Below are positions 1 through 12,132 of a stretch of 64,000 nt of DNA, one piece after another. Numbering within the stretch: position 1 is the stretch's first letter; each line of letters opens with the position of its first letter. Both the position numbers and the translations under genes were made by a program. Source of the stretch: JAOUEA01 sp963734685 (GTDB lineage Bacteria; Actinomycetota; UBA4738; HRBIN12); assembly GCA_963734685.1 (NCBI GenBank), contig CAVTIC010000006.1:1-64000 (forward strand), written 5' to 3'. The notes beneath the pieces were generated by a model. It saw only the letters and a program-made list of their open reading frames with translations, had not been told where the DNA came from and did not search any database.

Positions 1-3000
1 GATCAAGAGTTGCCCGTCGGGGCTCCAGTTGGCCCCGTAGATGGACCGGTGGTCCGAGATCCTGAGCGTTCGCCTGCCCGACGCGACGTCCCAGAGCCTC
101 GGCGACCCCCCCGCCCAGCGTCACGATCGATCTCCCGTCCGGGCTCACCGCCAACTGCCCAGAGGTGCCCCCGCCGAAGAGATCGTTCCGTGCCGGACCT
201 TCGAACGGTGCGTTCCGCACCCAAGTCCCAGATCGCGACCGCTCGTCGTCCGTCCACCAGCCTCTGCGACACGGCGTCCATCCGGCATGAACGCCACGTC
301 GGGGTGCCACTCGGCGGCTGGGATGTTCGCCTCCTCCTCGTCGCCGGAGGTGCTCACGTCCCAGATCTTGACGGCCGACGTGTCGGCAGCGGCTGTGATG
401 AGGCGCCTGCCGTCCGGCGAGAAAGCAAGGCCCTCGATCGAGCCGGGGAGCTGATGAGGTATCGACAAGACCTCCTCGGCCCCCGCACGACCGATCTGCC
501 ATATCGTCGCGGTCAGGTGGCCGCCGATCACGAGGCGACCTGAGTCCGGGCAAGCACGGCCAGACTTTTCGACGAATTCCTCTTTGAAACCGAAACGGAA
601 GAGATGCCGCCCGGTCACGTCGAAGACATCGCCGCCGTTCCAATGAACCGCGGCGACGTAGCGACCGTCCGGGCTCCAGGACACGGATGTAGCCGCTCCC
701 CTGGTCTCGGTCCGATGACCGGTGTCGAGTCGGATGATGACGAGGCTCCGTCCGTTCCTGAGGTCGGCGACGCGGCGCAGGTCTGGACTGAACGCGAGGG
801 GTCCCCGGGGAACGTGGGTCGCCTGGACCACCGCACCCGTCGATACGCGCGCGATCCGAACGGTGGCGACGTTCCCCCGCCATTGAGCGCCGACGCGGGT
901 GTCGTCGGAGCTGAACGTCGGGACGAGCACCTTCCCACTTCCACGGATCGAGTGTCGAAGATCGCCGGTCGACGGGTCCCACAGCTTCAGACGCCCGTCG
1001 GCGCCTGCGGTGGCAAGGGTCGTGCCGTCCCGACTGAAGGCGAGCCCGGTGATGGCACCGTCGTGGGCCTCGAGGGACAGCAGCCGCCCCCCGGTCTCGG
1101 GATCCCTGATCTCGACGACCCCCGTACCCTCCGCGCTCTCGGCGGCGAACGTTCCGTTGGGCCCCCAGGCGACGGTTCCACCGACACCCGGAACCGTCTG
1201 GTCGATCCGAGAGGCCCCCACCGCTCGATGAAGTGCATCCTCCGACTGGGGGAGCAGCGAACCGTCGGCCGAGCGGGTGCGCTCGATCGACTCCATCGCG
1301 AGCAGGACGCTGAGCTCCGGGTCGGCATCGAGGTTGGCGACCGAGGCGGCCGCGAGCTCCCTGGCGCTCGCGATCGTCGCCTGACGCTGTGCTTCGGTGC
1401 CCCGGTTCGTCGCGATGACGGTGAGGGTCGCCGCCACGAGCGCCGCGACCGTGAGCACGGCGACGAGGGCTCGGAGTCGGTGCACCGAGCTTCGTTCGAG
1501 CTCGATCTCGTGCGTCCGGCGCTCCTCGTCCTCCATGCGTTCGATGTCGGCCTGCTCGAGACTCGCTTCGAGGTATCCACGTTCCGTATGTGACAGCGCC
1601 AGCCCCGTGGACGACGACCACGTGGCCGTCTGTTGCAGGTTGGCTCCTCGGAGCAGGAAGCTGTCATCGCGGCCCGCTTGCTCCCACTCGGCGGCGCCGA
1701 CGGCGAGACGACGGCCGATCCGGATGTCCTCCCGAGCCGACTCGATCCACCCTCGGAGCCGTCCCCACTCGGTCAGGAGCGCTTCGTGTGCGACCTCGAC
1801 CGTGGGTGCCCGACTCTCCGGATCGCGGTCGAACGACAGCAGTCGGCGCGAGCCGAAGGTGTCGATCGCGGTTCCCATCGCGTGTCGATCGATGTCGAGC
1901 GACGTGAGCTCCGACCTGAGCGCGCGTCTCCTGGTGTCTTGCGAACCCTCCTCGCCGAGCTCGACGAGGCGGAGGAAGAGTTGCCGCGCGGCTCCCTGGG
2001 CGTCCGTGCCCAACTCGTCGTAGAGCTCCTCGGCACCTCGAGCCAGCGCTCCGGACACGCCGCCGAGCGCCCGGTACGCGTCGAGCGTGAGGGTCGAGTC
2101 CGCTCGCTCCTCGAACAGGTCGGTGACCGCGAATTGCAGCAGGGGAAGCGCTCCCGGCCGGCCGGCGACGTCAGCGACGACCTCGCCGATCAGACCGGGG
2201 CCGGCGGTCACCCCGACCGATCCGGCGGGACCGGACACCGCCTCTTCGATCTCGCTCGCCGACAGCGGCGTCACCGCGTAACGTGCGCGATGCCAGGAGG
2301 TCACCGAAACCCTTGTAGAGGAGGGGGCGGTCGTAGAAGTCGGCACGGAGGGTCAGCACGACTCGGACGCGACTCCTCAGATCTGTCGCGGCTGCGACGA
2401 CAGCGTCGAGGAACCTGGTGCGCACGTCCTCGTCGGGGACGAGGGTGAAGATCTCCTCGAACTGGTCGATCACGAGTACGAGTTCGGCGTCTCCTGTCGG
2501 CAGGATCTCGTCGGCGGCGTTTCGCAGCCCGTGCTTGCCCTGGGTGAGGCGCGCGGACAGGTCCGACGGAGGGCTGACGACGAGCCTGGAGAGCGGCCGA
2601 CACGAGTTCCTCGAACGGCTGTTCGCCGGGGTGCATGTCGACGGAGAACCATGACTCAGATCCCGGCAGGCCCCCGTGACGGAGCGCCGGAACCAGGCCT
2701 GCGCGAACGAGCGATGACTTCCCGCAACCCGACGGCCCAACCACGGCCAGGAACCGGCCGCCGTCGGGTCCGTCCTTCATGCGGACGAGGAGCTCGTCGA
2801 TCGAGCCCTCTCGCCCGAAGAAGTCGGCCGCGTCGGCCTCGAGGAACGGGCGCAGGCCCTTGTACGGGTTCCGAACCTCGCCTTCGTCGGCGCGGGTCAC
2901 GGCGGCTGACGGGGCCGAGCGCCTCGCGGAGCGCTGCCACGAACGCGAGCGTGTCGGGGTAGCGGTCGGCCGGCTCCTCGGCCACCGCCTTGGCGACGAC

Positions 3001-4459
3001 GGGATCGAGCGACGCGGGGAGGTCGGGGCGGGAGAAGCTCAGGGGTGGCACGGGGTCGTGCGTCCGCTTGGCCACCAGCTCGTCCGACGGGGGCGTCACC
3101 GAACGCATGCCGGCCCGCGAGGCACTCGTAGAGCACGAGGCCGAGGCTGTAGATGTCGGCTCGGTGCGTGGGTTCGTCCCCCCGCGCTTCCTCGGGGGAC
3201 ATGTAATAGGCGAACTCGCCGGGCGTTCCCTCGTCCGCTATGACCTCGGCCGTCGCGAGATCCTTCGCGATGCCGAAGTCGGAGAGGTAGGCGTTCCCGT
3301 CCTCGTCGAACAGCACGTTGGCGGGCTGCACGTCCCGATGCACCACGCCCTGGCGGTGGGCGGCCGCGAGCGCTCGGGCGACCTGGTCGGTGACGCTCAC
3401 GGCGCGCGGCAGATCGAGCGGCCCGTCCGCGACGGCCTCGCGAAGGTTCCCTCCGCGCAGGTAGCGCATCACGAGGTACGCGCCGTCGGGGTCCCGCCAG
3501 TAGTCGTACAGGGGAACGATGTGCGGATGCTCGAGGCGGGCGACGAGCTGAGCCTCGGCTGTGAACCGCCGGATGAACTCCGGGTGGTTCGCGAGCCGCG
3601 GATGGATCACCTTGACGGCCACCTCCCGGCCGACGTCGGGCTGGTACGCCCGGTGGACCACTCCGAAGGCCCCCTCGCCGAGCTGTTCGAGCAGCCGGTA
3701 CCCGCGCAGCGTCTCGCCCTCGGTCTCGAGTCCCGGATCGTGTTTCAGGATCTGCTCCTGCAGGTGCTGGAGCTCGGGCGAGGGATCGATGCCGAGCTCG
3801 TCGCTCAGCACGTCGCGGGCGCGAAGGTACGTGGCGAGCGCGTCGCCCTGGCGGCCGGAGCGGTAGAGCGCGACCATCAGGTGGCCCCACGAGCGTTCCC
3901 GGTACGGCTGCCGAGCGAGCATCGCCTCCAGCTCGGGGATCAGGTCTCGATGCCGTCCGAGCGCGAGGTCGGCCGCCATGCGTTCCTCGATCGCCGCGGT
4001 GCGCATCTCCTCGAGCCGCGCGATCTCCGGGCGGAGCGACGGTTGCTCCGAGAGATCGTCCAGCGCCGCGCCTCTCCAGAGGCCCAGCGCCTCGCGCAGC
4101 CGCGACACGGCTCCCGGGGTGTCGGACGTGGCCAGCTGTCGCGCCTCGTCGACGAGCGACTCGAAGCGGAGCATGTCCAACTCGTGGGCGTCGACCTCGA
4201 ACCGGTACCCGGATGAGAGATGCTCGATCCGCTCGGCGCCGACGAGCTTCCGCAGGTGCTTGATGTAGGTCTGCAGGGTGTTGCGGGCCGACATCGGCGG
4301 GTCGTCGCCCCACAGCGCGTCGATCAGCCGTTCGACGGTGACGAGGCTGTTGGCGCCCAGGAGCAGGTGGGCGAGCACGGTGCGCTGCTTGGGTCCACCC
4401 AAGGGGATGGCGCGGTCCCCGTCCGAGACTTCCAGTGGTCCGAGGAGTCGGAACTCCAT
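1..4459 (-). pseudogene. Regulator A: winged helix-BTAD-kinase-nSTAND1-TM-WD40, frameshifted, 3' end outside window
   Basis: Reads as one multidomain protein split over several frames. In order: OmpR-type winged helix (about residues 1-95, opening MEFRLLGPLEV), BTAD (to about 245), and a Hanks-type kinase with glycine loop GEGAFG and intact HRD (3332-3340) and DFG (3272-3280). Then come nSTAND1 opening NPYKGLRPF with Walker A GPSGCGKS (2715-2738) and Walker B LVIDQFEE, one membrane span (LVAVLTVAALVAATL), and WD40 repeats running off the left edge. Frame changes fall near 3105, 2905, 2595, 2290, 280 and 190. The ATG at 4459 is chosen because both paralogues share the same MxFRxLGxLEV-type start. 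Winged helix plus BTAD is the SARP/AfsR pattern, so it is probably a transcription activator with a membrane-anchored propeller sensor. It is divergent from the lipoprotein at 4573. The frameshifts may be real decay or sequence error. Confidence 0.75.
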
Positions 4460-4511
4460 GCCGTCGACCGTACGCCGCCTCGAAGGACGGGGAAACCCCC
4501 AGTTCGCGGGG

Positions 4512-4551
4512 TTCCAGCGTTCTTCCAGCGCTCGTCCCCGATGCTTCCAGT
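4512..4551. promoter_or_regulatory. SARP-like operator: TTCCAG heptamers at 11-bp phase
   Basis: TTCCAGC at 4512-4518 and 4523-4529 and TTCCAGT at 4545-4551. The starts are 11 and 22 bp apart, with a degenerate GTCCCCG in the empty slot at 4534. SARP regulators are known to bind direct heptamer repeats one helical turn apart. The site lies between divergent gene A (start 4459) and lipoprotein 1 (start 4573), so either or both could be controlled. A convincing -10 box was not identified. Confidence 0.6.
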
Positions 4552-4572
4552 GATCCCTCCCATGGTCGACGC

Positions 4573-6082
4573 ATGCCCAACAGTTGGAAGAAGAAGAAGG
4601 CCCCGTTCGTCGAACGGGTGGGAGCACGAGGATCGATCGACATGGTCCTGGAGAGGCTCGGGCTTATCGGTTTGCTAGTGGTCCTCGTGGCCGCGTGCGG
4701 ACCTACTCTGGAGCCCCGTCTCGAGGCGAGCCCGTCCGTCGCGGTCGCCGTCCCAGTCACGTCGCCGATGCAGGCACCGACCGAGCCGGCCTCGAACGTC
4801 CACGCGGGACCGGATCTCTACTCCGTGGACCCGAAGTCCGGCGAAGCGACCTCGCTCCTGTCCGAGCCGGGGTCTCAATCCAACGCCGAGGTCTCACCGG
4901 ACGGCAGACGCGTCGTCTACGAGAACCGCGCACCAGGGGCTCCCTCCCAGATCTTCGTGCTGGAGTCGGACGAAACGCTGCGGCAGCTCACGAACATGAA
5001 GCGTCAGGCCTCCGACCCCACGTGGTCCCCAGACGGCAGCCAGATCGCGTTCGCCGGCTTCCGTCGGCGAGACGGAGACCGTCGCCCCGACTCCGACATC
5101 TTCGTGATGAACGCCGACGGCAGCCACATCCGAAGACTGGCCGGGACTCCTCGACCCGACGGCCACCCCGACTGGTCTCCCGACGGCTCACAGATCGCCT
5201 TCCACAGTCGAGAGTCAGGGGAAGGGCTCCCTCGCGCCGGCGGTTTGATCTGGCTGGTATCGGCCGGCACCCGCACCCTCACCCGGCTCCTAGGGAGCGG
5301 GTCCCCCTTCGGTGCAGCCGACCCCACGTGGTCGCCGGACGGACGATGGATCGCCTTCAGCGGGGTCGAGGCAACCATCAATGGAAGGCTGCTCAGCACC
5401 TCGCTGTGGCTCATGCGGTCGAACGGCACGCACAGGAGCCGGATCCGGAAGTCTGCCATCTACCGTGTGATCGAGAACCCGAGCTGGTCTCCGGACGGGC
5501 GCTCGATCGTGTTCGAGGAGAACGATCCGCCCGCCGGGGGCGTGCGATGGGAGGGAACGGTCGGGAGCGTCGGCATCTTCGACTGAGCGAACGGAACGGC
5601 TTCGGTGGATCGTGAGGGACGCGCCGTCCGATCAGCCGAGCTGGGGCCCGGATGGGATCTTGGTGAGCCTCTCTCGAGCGAGTGCCGTCACACCACCTGA
5701 CACGACCTGGGAACCGTCATGGAGTGGCCGACCTGACGCGACGATCGTGCTCACCGGGACAGGCTGCGAGCAGGTCGGCGACGCACGTCCGCTCCACCCT
5801 GGGGTCCTCACGATCGAGTTCGTCAATGAGTCGTCTCACGAGGGCTACATCAAGGTCGTGCAGGTGCCCCCCGGGAGGCCACTCGGCGATCTGCGAGCCG
5901 GGCCCTCCTTGGGCGGGGGGTGGGGCAAGCGCAACGCGCCGGACTCGACCGACGTCTGGTCGAGCCCGCGAGCGGTCACGTCGGGAACGTGGGCGGTCGT
6001 CTGCTTCAAGGACCTGATCGACCACCCGAGGGGGTTCCAGGTCGTGCGGGCCGGCATCGTCGGCCCCATCGAGATCGGATGA
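4573..6082 (+). pseudogene. Lipoprotein 1: beta-propeller lipoprotein of module 1, one frameshift
   Basis: Predicted exported lipoprotein. A hydrophobic signal (LIGLLVVLVAAC) ends in a lipobox cysteine, followed by a TolB/PD40-type propeller with repeated WSPDG motifs. A C-terminal domain contains paired cysteines (LTGTGCEQVG, WAVVCFKD) and ends VGPIEIG. A one-base insertion near 5585 relative to copy 2 puts a TGA at 5584-5586; the reading continues in the next frame to 6082. The start follows the MPN start of copy 3. Here 66 nt separate MPN from the signal sequence, and ATG 4642 is an alternative start that skips this insert. It is followed 51 bp later by the barrel protein. Function unknown; likely a surface partner of the divergent regulator. 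Confidence 0.7.
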
Positions 6083-6133
6083 GGACCGCGCTGCCGCGGC
6101 CGAGGCAGCCGGACGAGAGGAAGGGAGCAGCAC

Positions 6134-6631
6134 ATGACGAGGAAGCTGAGCGTCGGGGTGCTCGCAGCTGCGCTCCTGATGTCGGGAGCGCTGGTCGGCG
6201 TCTCGTTCGGGGGAGGAGGGAGTGACATCGCCCAGCCCACGGTGCTCGAGTTCAAGTGGAATACCAAAGCCGAGGGCTCGTGGGTCGAGCACTTCTTCAT
6301 CGAGCCCTGCGACGCGTCGGTGCCGGTCTGCGGTCAGGTCACGCTGAAGGACATGCCGCTCTTCGACCTGGACGGGAACAGGGTCGGGCGCCAACACATC
6401 TCGTGCACCGTCAGCGACACGACCGAATTCTTCTGCGAGTTCGTCACCAGGATCAAGGATGGTCCGAACACCGACAAGGGGAGAGTGGTCGCGATCGGTG
6501 TCAAGGGCCCTCGCGGGATCCACAACCTCGCCATCGTGGGAGGGACAGGCGCCTACGAGAACGCGGGCGGTCAGGCGATCGAGGTGGAAGACGGCAGCAG
6601 AGCCACCTTCACCCTGTTCCTGGTCCCGTAG
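6134..6631 (+). CDS. Secreted allene-oxide-cyclase-barrel-like protein, module 1
   Basis: 165 residues with a strong ribosome site (GAGGAAGGGAG). A signal peptide (VLAAALLMSGALVGVSF) is followed by a small domain with a mid-protein PLFDLDGNRVG segment and late GGTGAYENAGG. That last motif resembles the allene oxide cyclase barrel-like family of bacterial secreted proteins. Intact, unlike copy 2. It follows lipoprotein 1 on the same strand and ends just before a strong hairpin, so the two are probably cotranscribed. Enzymatic activity cannot be claimed; family members are often of unknown role. Confidence 0.75.
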   Translation: MTRKLSVGVLAAALLMSGALVGVSFGGGGSDIAQPTVLEFKWNTKAEGSWVEHFFIEPCDASVPVCGQVTLKDMPLFDLDGNRVGRQHISCTVSDTTEFFCEFVTRIKDGPNTDKGRVVAIGVKGPRGIHNLAIVGGTGAYENAGGQAIEVEDGSRATFTLFLVP

Positions 6632-6642
6632 GTGGGTGCGCT

Positions 6643-6671
6643 GGGCTCCGGGTCGCGGGCGCCCGGAGCCC
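6643..6671 (+). terminator. Conserved hairpin after module 1
   Basis: Perfect 10-bp stem GGGCTCCGGG (6643-6652) with CCCGGAGCCC (6662-6671) and a 9-nt loop, 12 bases after the barrel gene stop. The same stem follows the barrel genes of copies 2 and 3. No clear T tract. It separates the plus-strand arm from the convergent end of gene B. Confidence 0.65.
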
Positions 6672-6722
6672 ATCGAATCTTGTCCCTTTGAGGGCGAGTC
6701 CTTTGACGGAAGCCGAGATGAC

Positions 6723-9700
6723 TCACCCGGGGCAGCGATCGACGTGAAGGTACTGGCGGCACTCCTCGTCGGTGAGGGACCTCGTCACGTTCTGGCGAGC
6801 GATCTCGAGCAGATCGTCGATGTCGAGCGCCCAGATCCGCATCATGCCGTCGCCCACCGTCGCGAGCATCGAACCGTCCGGGCTGAAGGCCACCTCGCCG
6901 GCATCGTCGTGCCCTTGTAGGACGAGCAGCTCCTCGCCCGAACTCGTGTCGAAGACCCGCACGGATCCATCGGGGTCGACCTCGGCGAGTCGGGAGCCGT
7001 CCGGGCTGAACGCAAGGTCATTGGGCACGACCTGGCTCGAGGGCAAGGTAACGAGGAGGCGCTCGGTCCGCACGTCCCAGATCGTGGTGTCAGCGGTCCC
7101 GATCGCGATCCGGCTCCCATCGCGATCGAACTGCATGCCCTCGTAGTCGTACGCGGCACGGAGCTCGGCGACGACCTCGTCTCGCCTCCAGTCCCAGATC
7201 TTCACGTGTTCGCCCTGTCCGTCGTCGCGTGCCGGGACGGCGACGAGGCCACCGGGACCGAAGTGGAGACCCTCCCCCAGGATCGTGAATCCGACCGCCT
7301 CGCAGGACGCCGACCTGTCGTCCGGAGCCGTCGAGGATCGTGATCGCTCTCGTCCTCGGTGACGGCGCGAACCGGCCATCCGGGCTCCAGTCGAACCCGA
7401 AAGCGAAGCCCCTCGCTCGTGAACAGCTTGGCCCCGGTCTCCACGTCCCGAAGGGTCGTGGCGTCCCGTCGACGTGCGTCGATGGCGACGGACGCTCCCA
7501 TCCGGGCTGAAGTCATGCCCTTCGAAGAGCTCCGCGCGGAGGTTCGAACCACCCGATCGGGCGGTGGGCCTGCTCTCCGGTCTCGAGGTCCAGGATGCTC
7601 AGCGAGCCATCCCGGCCGCTGGTCGTCACGTGACGTCCGTCCGGCAGGAAGCTCACGAGTTGCGTCGCGTCGGCGATGTTCGCGACCTCGGCGTCGCCCG
7701 CCGGACCGACGTCCCAGACGTCCATGACCCTCGTCTCCGAGCGGGTCATCACGTGGGTTCCGTCGGGCGAGAACGCGACGCCGGTGATCGCCCCGGCCCG
7801 CACGGAGAGGGTCTGAACGTCTGCGTCGCCCCGACCGGTGACCTCCCAGATCTTGGCCGTCCCATCGGACGCTTCCCGTGAGCAGGCGGGTCGAGTCCGC
7901 ACTCCAGTCGACCCAGTCTGGTGCCGTCGCTGTGCCCCTTGAGGCAGGAACTCGAGCTCGTCCGTTCGCGTCCATCACGGGGACCGGCGGACCGAAGCCG
8001 CCGGCGGCGATGTGTCGCCCGTCCGGACTCCATGCGACCGAGTGAGTGCCGTGCGCCTTCGGGTTCGGGATCCGACTGGACCTCCCGGTATCGACATCGA
8101 TCAGGTGGAAGTACCTCGCCCAGTGTAGCCCCCGACGGCGACGACCCGTCTACCGTCCGGGCTGAGCGCGACGTCGTTCACGTACGGCGGCAGCTGGGAA
8201 CGTCAGGACCCGATCCGTGTTCAGGTCCACGACTCGCACCACGCCCACCACGGCGCCGTCGAACGGGCCGAATGCCGCTGCGACCCGCGACCCGTCCGCG
8301 CTGAAGGACGGGCCTCGGGCGCCACGCCAGGTCCCCGGACGCTCCTGATCATGCTCGTCGCTCGACAGATCCCAGACCTTGAGCAGACCGTCCGCGCCCG
8401 TCGTGGCCAGCATCGAGCCGTCGGGGCTGAACTCGGCCCCGGTGAGCTTCCCGTCGTGTCCGGGGAGCGAACGCACGATCTCCCCCGTCTCCTGGTCCCT
8501 GAGGTCGACGATCCCGACCGGGCGAGGGCCTTCGGACGCGAAGTCCCCCTCGATCACGACGAGCCCTGTCGGGCCCCAGTCGATGGCGCCCCAGAAATCG
8601 TCGCAGCAGGCTCCGAATCGCCCGAGCCCGGGATCGATGTCACGATCCGCGACGCCGTCACCGCGCGGTGGAGCGCCTCCTCGGCCTCGCGCAGGACGGA
8701 GCCGTCGACCGAACGGGTCCGCTCCACCGCCTCGATCGCGAGCAGCACGCTCAGCTGCTGGTCGGTCTCGAGGTTCGCCACCGCGGCTGCCGCGAGCTCC
8801 CTCACGCGTCGCGACGCGGGCCTCTCGCTCTGCTCGGTCGCTCTGGTTGGTGGCGACGATCGTGAGCGATCCCGCCACCAGCGCCGCGACCGCGAACACC
8901 GCAACGAGACCCCGGAGGCGTCGCACCGACCTCCGCTCGAGCGTCGCTTCGTGGTCGCGCCGCGCCTGCTCACTCCGGCGTGCGCGGTCGCGGTGCTCGA
9001 TGCTCGCCTTGACGTACTGCGCGCTCGCCTGTCCCGACGGAGAACGGTTGCCGCCGCCCACCCCTCGATCTGGTCGAGCCGGACCCGCTCATGAGGAAGC
9101 TCTGATCGCGACCGGAGCCCTGCCACTCGGCGGCCGCTCGGCTCAGCCGATCGTTCTGCCTGAGGTCCTCTCGGCGCGGCGTCGATCCACGAGGACAGGC
9201 GGCTCCACGCGCCGAGCAGGGACTCGTGCGCGATCTCGACGGTCGGTTCACGGGTCGCCGGCTCGCGGTCGAAGGTGAGCAACCGGTGGCGGCCGTAGGC
9301 TTCGAGCGCCGCATCGACGGCCGCCTCCGAGACGTCGAGGGCGTCGAGCTCGCGAGCGCGACCCTCCGCCGCGTGTCTCGCCGTCCCTCGCCGAGCGTGA
9401 CCAGGCGGAGGAAGACCTGCTCGATCGCGCGCCGACCCTCGGCATCGGAGGCCGTGTAGAGGAGGTCCGCGCGGGCCGTGAGGGCACCCGTCACCCCGCC
9501 CATCTCCCGGTACGCGGACGACGTCAGCCGGTCGCCATCTCGTCGCTCGAAGAGCTCCGTGAGCGCGTACTGCAACAGCGGCAGTCCGCCGGGCTGGTGC
9601 GCGACGTCCGCGATCATCTCGGCCACGAGGCCCGACTCGATGAGGGTGTCCTGCCGTTCCGCCGGTCTGCGGATCGCGTGCTCCAACTCGTCCGCAGTGA

Positions 9701-11712
9701 GCGGTGGAACCGCCTCGTTGCGCGCCGCCAGGAGCTCGCCGAACCGTGGGTACATCAGAGGCCGGTCGTAGTGATCCGCGCGGAGCGTCACGATCACCCG
9801 GAGCCTGCTGGTCGGATCGATCGCCGCGACGCGCAGCGACTTCCAGGGTCAGCTCTCGCTCCCGCTCATCGGTCGTCAGCGTGAACAGTTCCTCGAACTG
9901 GTCCACCACGAGGACCAGCTCCGCATCCGCTGGCGCGACGCGGTCTGCGGCTTCGAGGAGTCCTCGGGGCCCGTCCCGGAGGAGGTCGCCGAGCCGGGTC
10001 GGCGGACTCGTCGCGACCCGCACGATCGCCGACTCGAGCTCATCGAGCGGGTGCCTCCCGGGGAACAGGTCCGTGACGACCACCTGCCTCGACGTCGGCA
10101 TCCCGCCTCGCCGCAGCGCCGGCACCAGCCCTGCTCGGACGACGGAGGACTTCCCGCTGCCGCTGGGCCCGACCACGGCGAGGAAGCGAGCGCCGGGACC
10201 AGGTTCGTTCAACCTGGTCAGGAGCCGCTGGGTGAGCTCCTCTCGCCCGAAGAAGTCCCCGGCATCCGCCTCGGTGAACGCCCGCAGCCCCTTGTACGGG
10301 TTGCGCTCGTCCGGCTCTCGGCTCGGTGACGCCGTTCGATGTTCGAGGACCTCGCGCGCGACGCCGGCGATCGCCTCCGCTCCGGGGCCATCGGTCGCTC
10401 CGACCCCGGTGTCGAGGATCTCGGCGAGCGACACCGGCACCTCGTTCCCCAGCAGGCCGCGCGCGAGTTCCGCGAGGGCGCGGAGATCCTCTTCCGTGTC
10501 CGGCGTGATGCCCTCGCCGACTCGGAAGTCCCCCAGGTAGGCGTTGCCCTCCCCATCGAACAGGACGTTCGACATGGAGACGGCGCCGTGCGCAGCCCCC
10601 TGCCGGTGCGCGAACGCGAGCGCGGAGGCAATCTGCTCGACGATGCGCAAAGCGCGGTCGTGGTCCAGATGACCGCCGCGCTCATCGAGCGCCCGCAAGC
10701 TGCCGCCGCGCATGTACCGGGAGACGAGGTATGCGCGCCCGGGCTCGCGCCAGTAGTCGTACATCGGCACGATGTGGGGGTGCTCGAGCGCTGCGGCGAG
10801 CTGGGCGTCCCGCTCGAAACGCAGGACGAATCCCGGGTCCATCGCGATCTGTTCGTGGAACACCTTGACCGCGACGTCCCGGCCGACGTGCGGTTGGACC
10901 GCTCGGAACACCACGCCGAACCGTCCCGAACCGATCCTCTCGAGGAGACGGTACCCGCGCAGCGGCTCGCCGCGAAGGGCCAGGTCGGGGTCCTGCTTCA
11001 GGATCCTCTCGTGCAGCTTCGAGAGCTCCGGTGAAGGGTCGACGCCCAGCTCGTCCGCCAGGAGCTCGCGTGCCCGACCGAACGCGTTCAAGGCCTCGCC
11101 CTGTCGACCGTCCCTGTAGTAGGCGAGCATCGCCAGGCCCCATAGGCTCTCGCGGAGCGGATCGCGCGCCAGGAGCGGCTCGAGCTCCGCGAGCGCTTTC
11201 GCCTGCGCGCCGGTCGCGAGCAGGGCCTCGATCCTCGCCTCCTGCGCTGCCGCCCGGAGCTCGTCGAGCCGAGCCGCCTCCGCGAATAGCGATGGCTGCT
11301 CGCTGACATCGGCAAGCGCGGGCCCACGCCAGAGCGCCAACGCGTCGTCGAATGTCGCGATCGCGACGTTCGGATCGACCGGCAGGGACTTGTTCGCCTC
11401 CGAGACCAGCGTGTCGAACCGATCCGCGTCGACCTCAGCGGGTTCCACGACCAGGAGGTAGCCGGGCGGTCGGCCCTGCAGGCGCCCGTCGCCGAGCGCC
11501 TTCCGGAGGCTCGAGACGTACGTGTGCAGGATGTGACGCGCCTTGTCGGGCGGGTCCTCCCCCCACACGTCGCCGATCAAGGCATCCACCGGGACGACGC
11601 GGTTCGCATGGACGAGAAGGCTCGCGAGCACCGCTCGTTGCTTCGGCCCACCCAGGGGCAGCGGACCATCCCCCGCGTCGACCTCGAGGGGTCCGAGGAC
11701 GCGGAAATGCAC
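6723..11712 (-). pseudogene. Regulator B: winged helix-BTAD-pseudokinase-nSTAND1-TM-WD40, heavily frameshifted
   Basis: Paralogue of A. From GTG 11712: winged helix (FRVLGPLEV), BTAD (ends near DELGVDPSPEL), then a kinase-like domain with GSGRFG loop and VAVK lysine. HRD is replaced by HGA (10582-10590), DFG by DFR (10522-10530), and the helix-C glutamate by aspartate, so it is predicted catalytically dead. nSTAND1 follows with GPSGSGKS and VLVVDQFEE, a membrane span (LVAVFAVAALVAGSLTI), WD40 blades, and the tail LTDEECRQYLHVDRCP ending at 6723. The first ~630 residues are in one frame; after about 9835 the frame changes at least ten times (near 9375, 9180, 9090, 8830, 8615, 8205 and more in 6900-8150). 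The start follows the paralogues; ATG 11742 is possible. Confidence 0.75.
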
Positions 11713-11770
11713 GGGGCGACGGTACACAGGGCTCCGATCCATGCGCAAGACAGGAGCCTGCCGCGGGCCG

Positions 11771-11788
11771 CTCAAGAACCGCCCAAGA
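11771..11788. promoter_or_regulatory. Possible operator: CTCAAGA / CCCAAGA at 11-bp phase
   Basis: CTCAAGA at 11771-11777 and CCCAAGA at 11782-11788 are 11 bp apart, 59-76 bp upstream of gene B. On the minus strand they read TCTTGGG and TCTTGAG. The layout matches a two-site SARP operator, with a sequence unlike the A operator and closer to the CTTG boxes near module 3. Two sites only, so weaker evidence. Confidence 0.35.
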
Positions 11789-11895
11789 CTCCCCTGTGCC
11801 GTCCTTGTGTGGCCCAGAAGCGCTCCTTGGGCGCCGCCCTCGAAGATCGGCGCGTCGCTCTCGTCGGGAGAGCCGGAACGGGAAGGAGAAAGGCG

Positions 11896-12072
11896 ATGGT
11901 CCTGAAGCCGGGTCCCCACACCGAGCGCGGCACGATCGTCTCCACCGGGGTCAACCAACTGCTACACGCCGCGATCACCGGTGGGTCGGGTGCGTACCTG
12001 AACGTGCGCGGGGAGATGACGGGCGAAGAGCAGTCCGACGGCTTCCACGTCTTCGTGAACCTGATCCCGTAG
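11896..12072 (+). pseudogene. C-terminal fragment of an allene-oxide-cyclase-barrel-like protein
   Basis: A 58-residue reading with its own ATG and ribosome site (GGAAGGAGAAAGG). It matches only the last third of the barrel proteins: GPHTERGTIV, GGSGAYLNVRG and terminal VNLIP parallel GPHTERGTVV, GGTGAYENVRG and LNLIP of copy 3. It has no signal peptide and no N-terminal barrel half. It sits in the divergent gap between regulator B and lipoprotein 2, most simply as the remains of a further module copy. It could still be translated, but a folded barrel is unlikely. Confidence 0.65.
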
Positions 12073-12132
12073 ATGGTGGCTCGGGCGGCGATCGCATGGA
12101 TCCGCACATCGAACGGGAGGGGGCGAAGGCCG

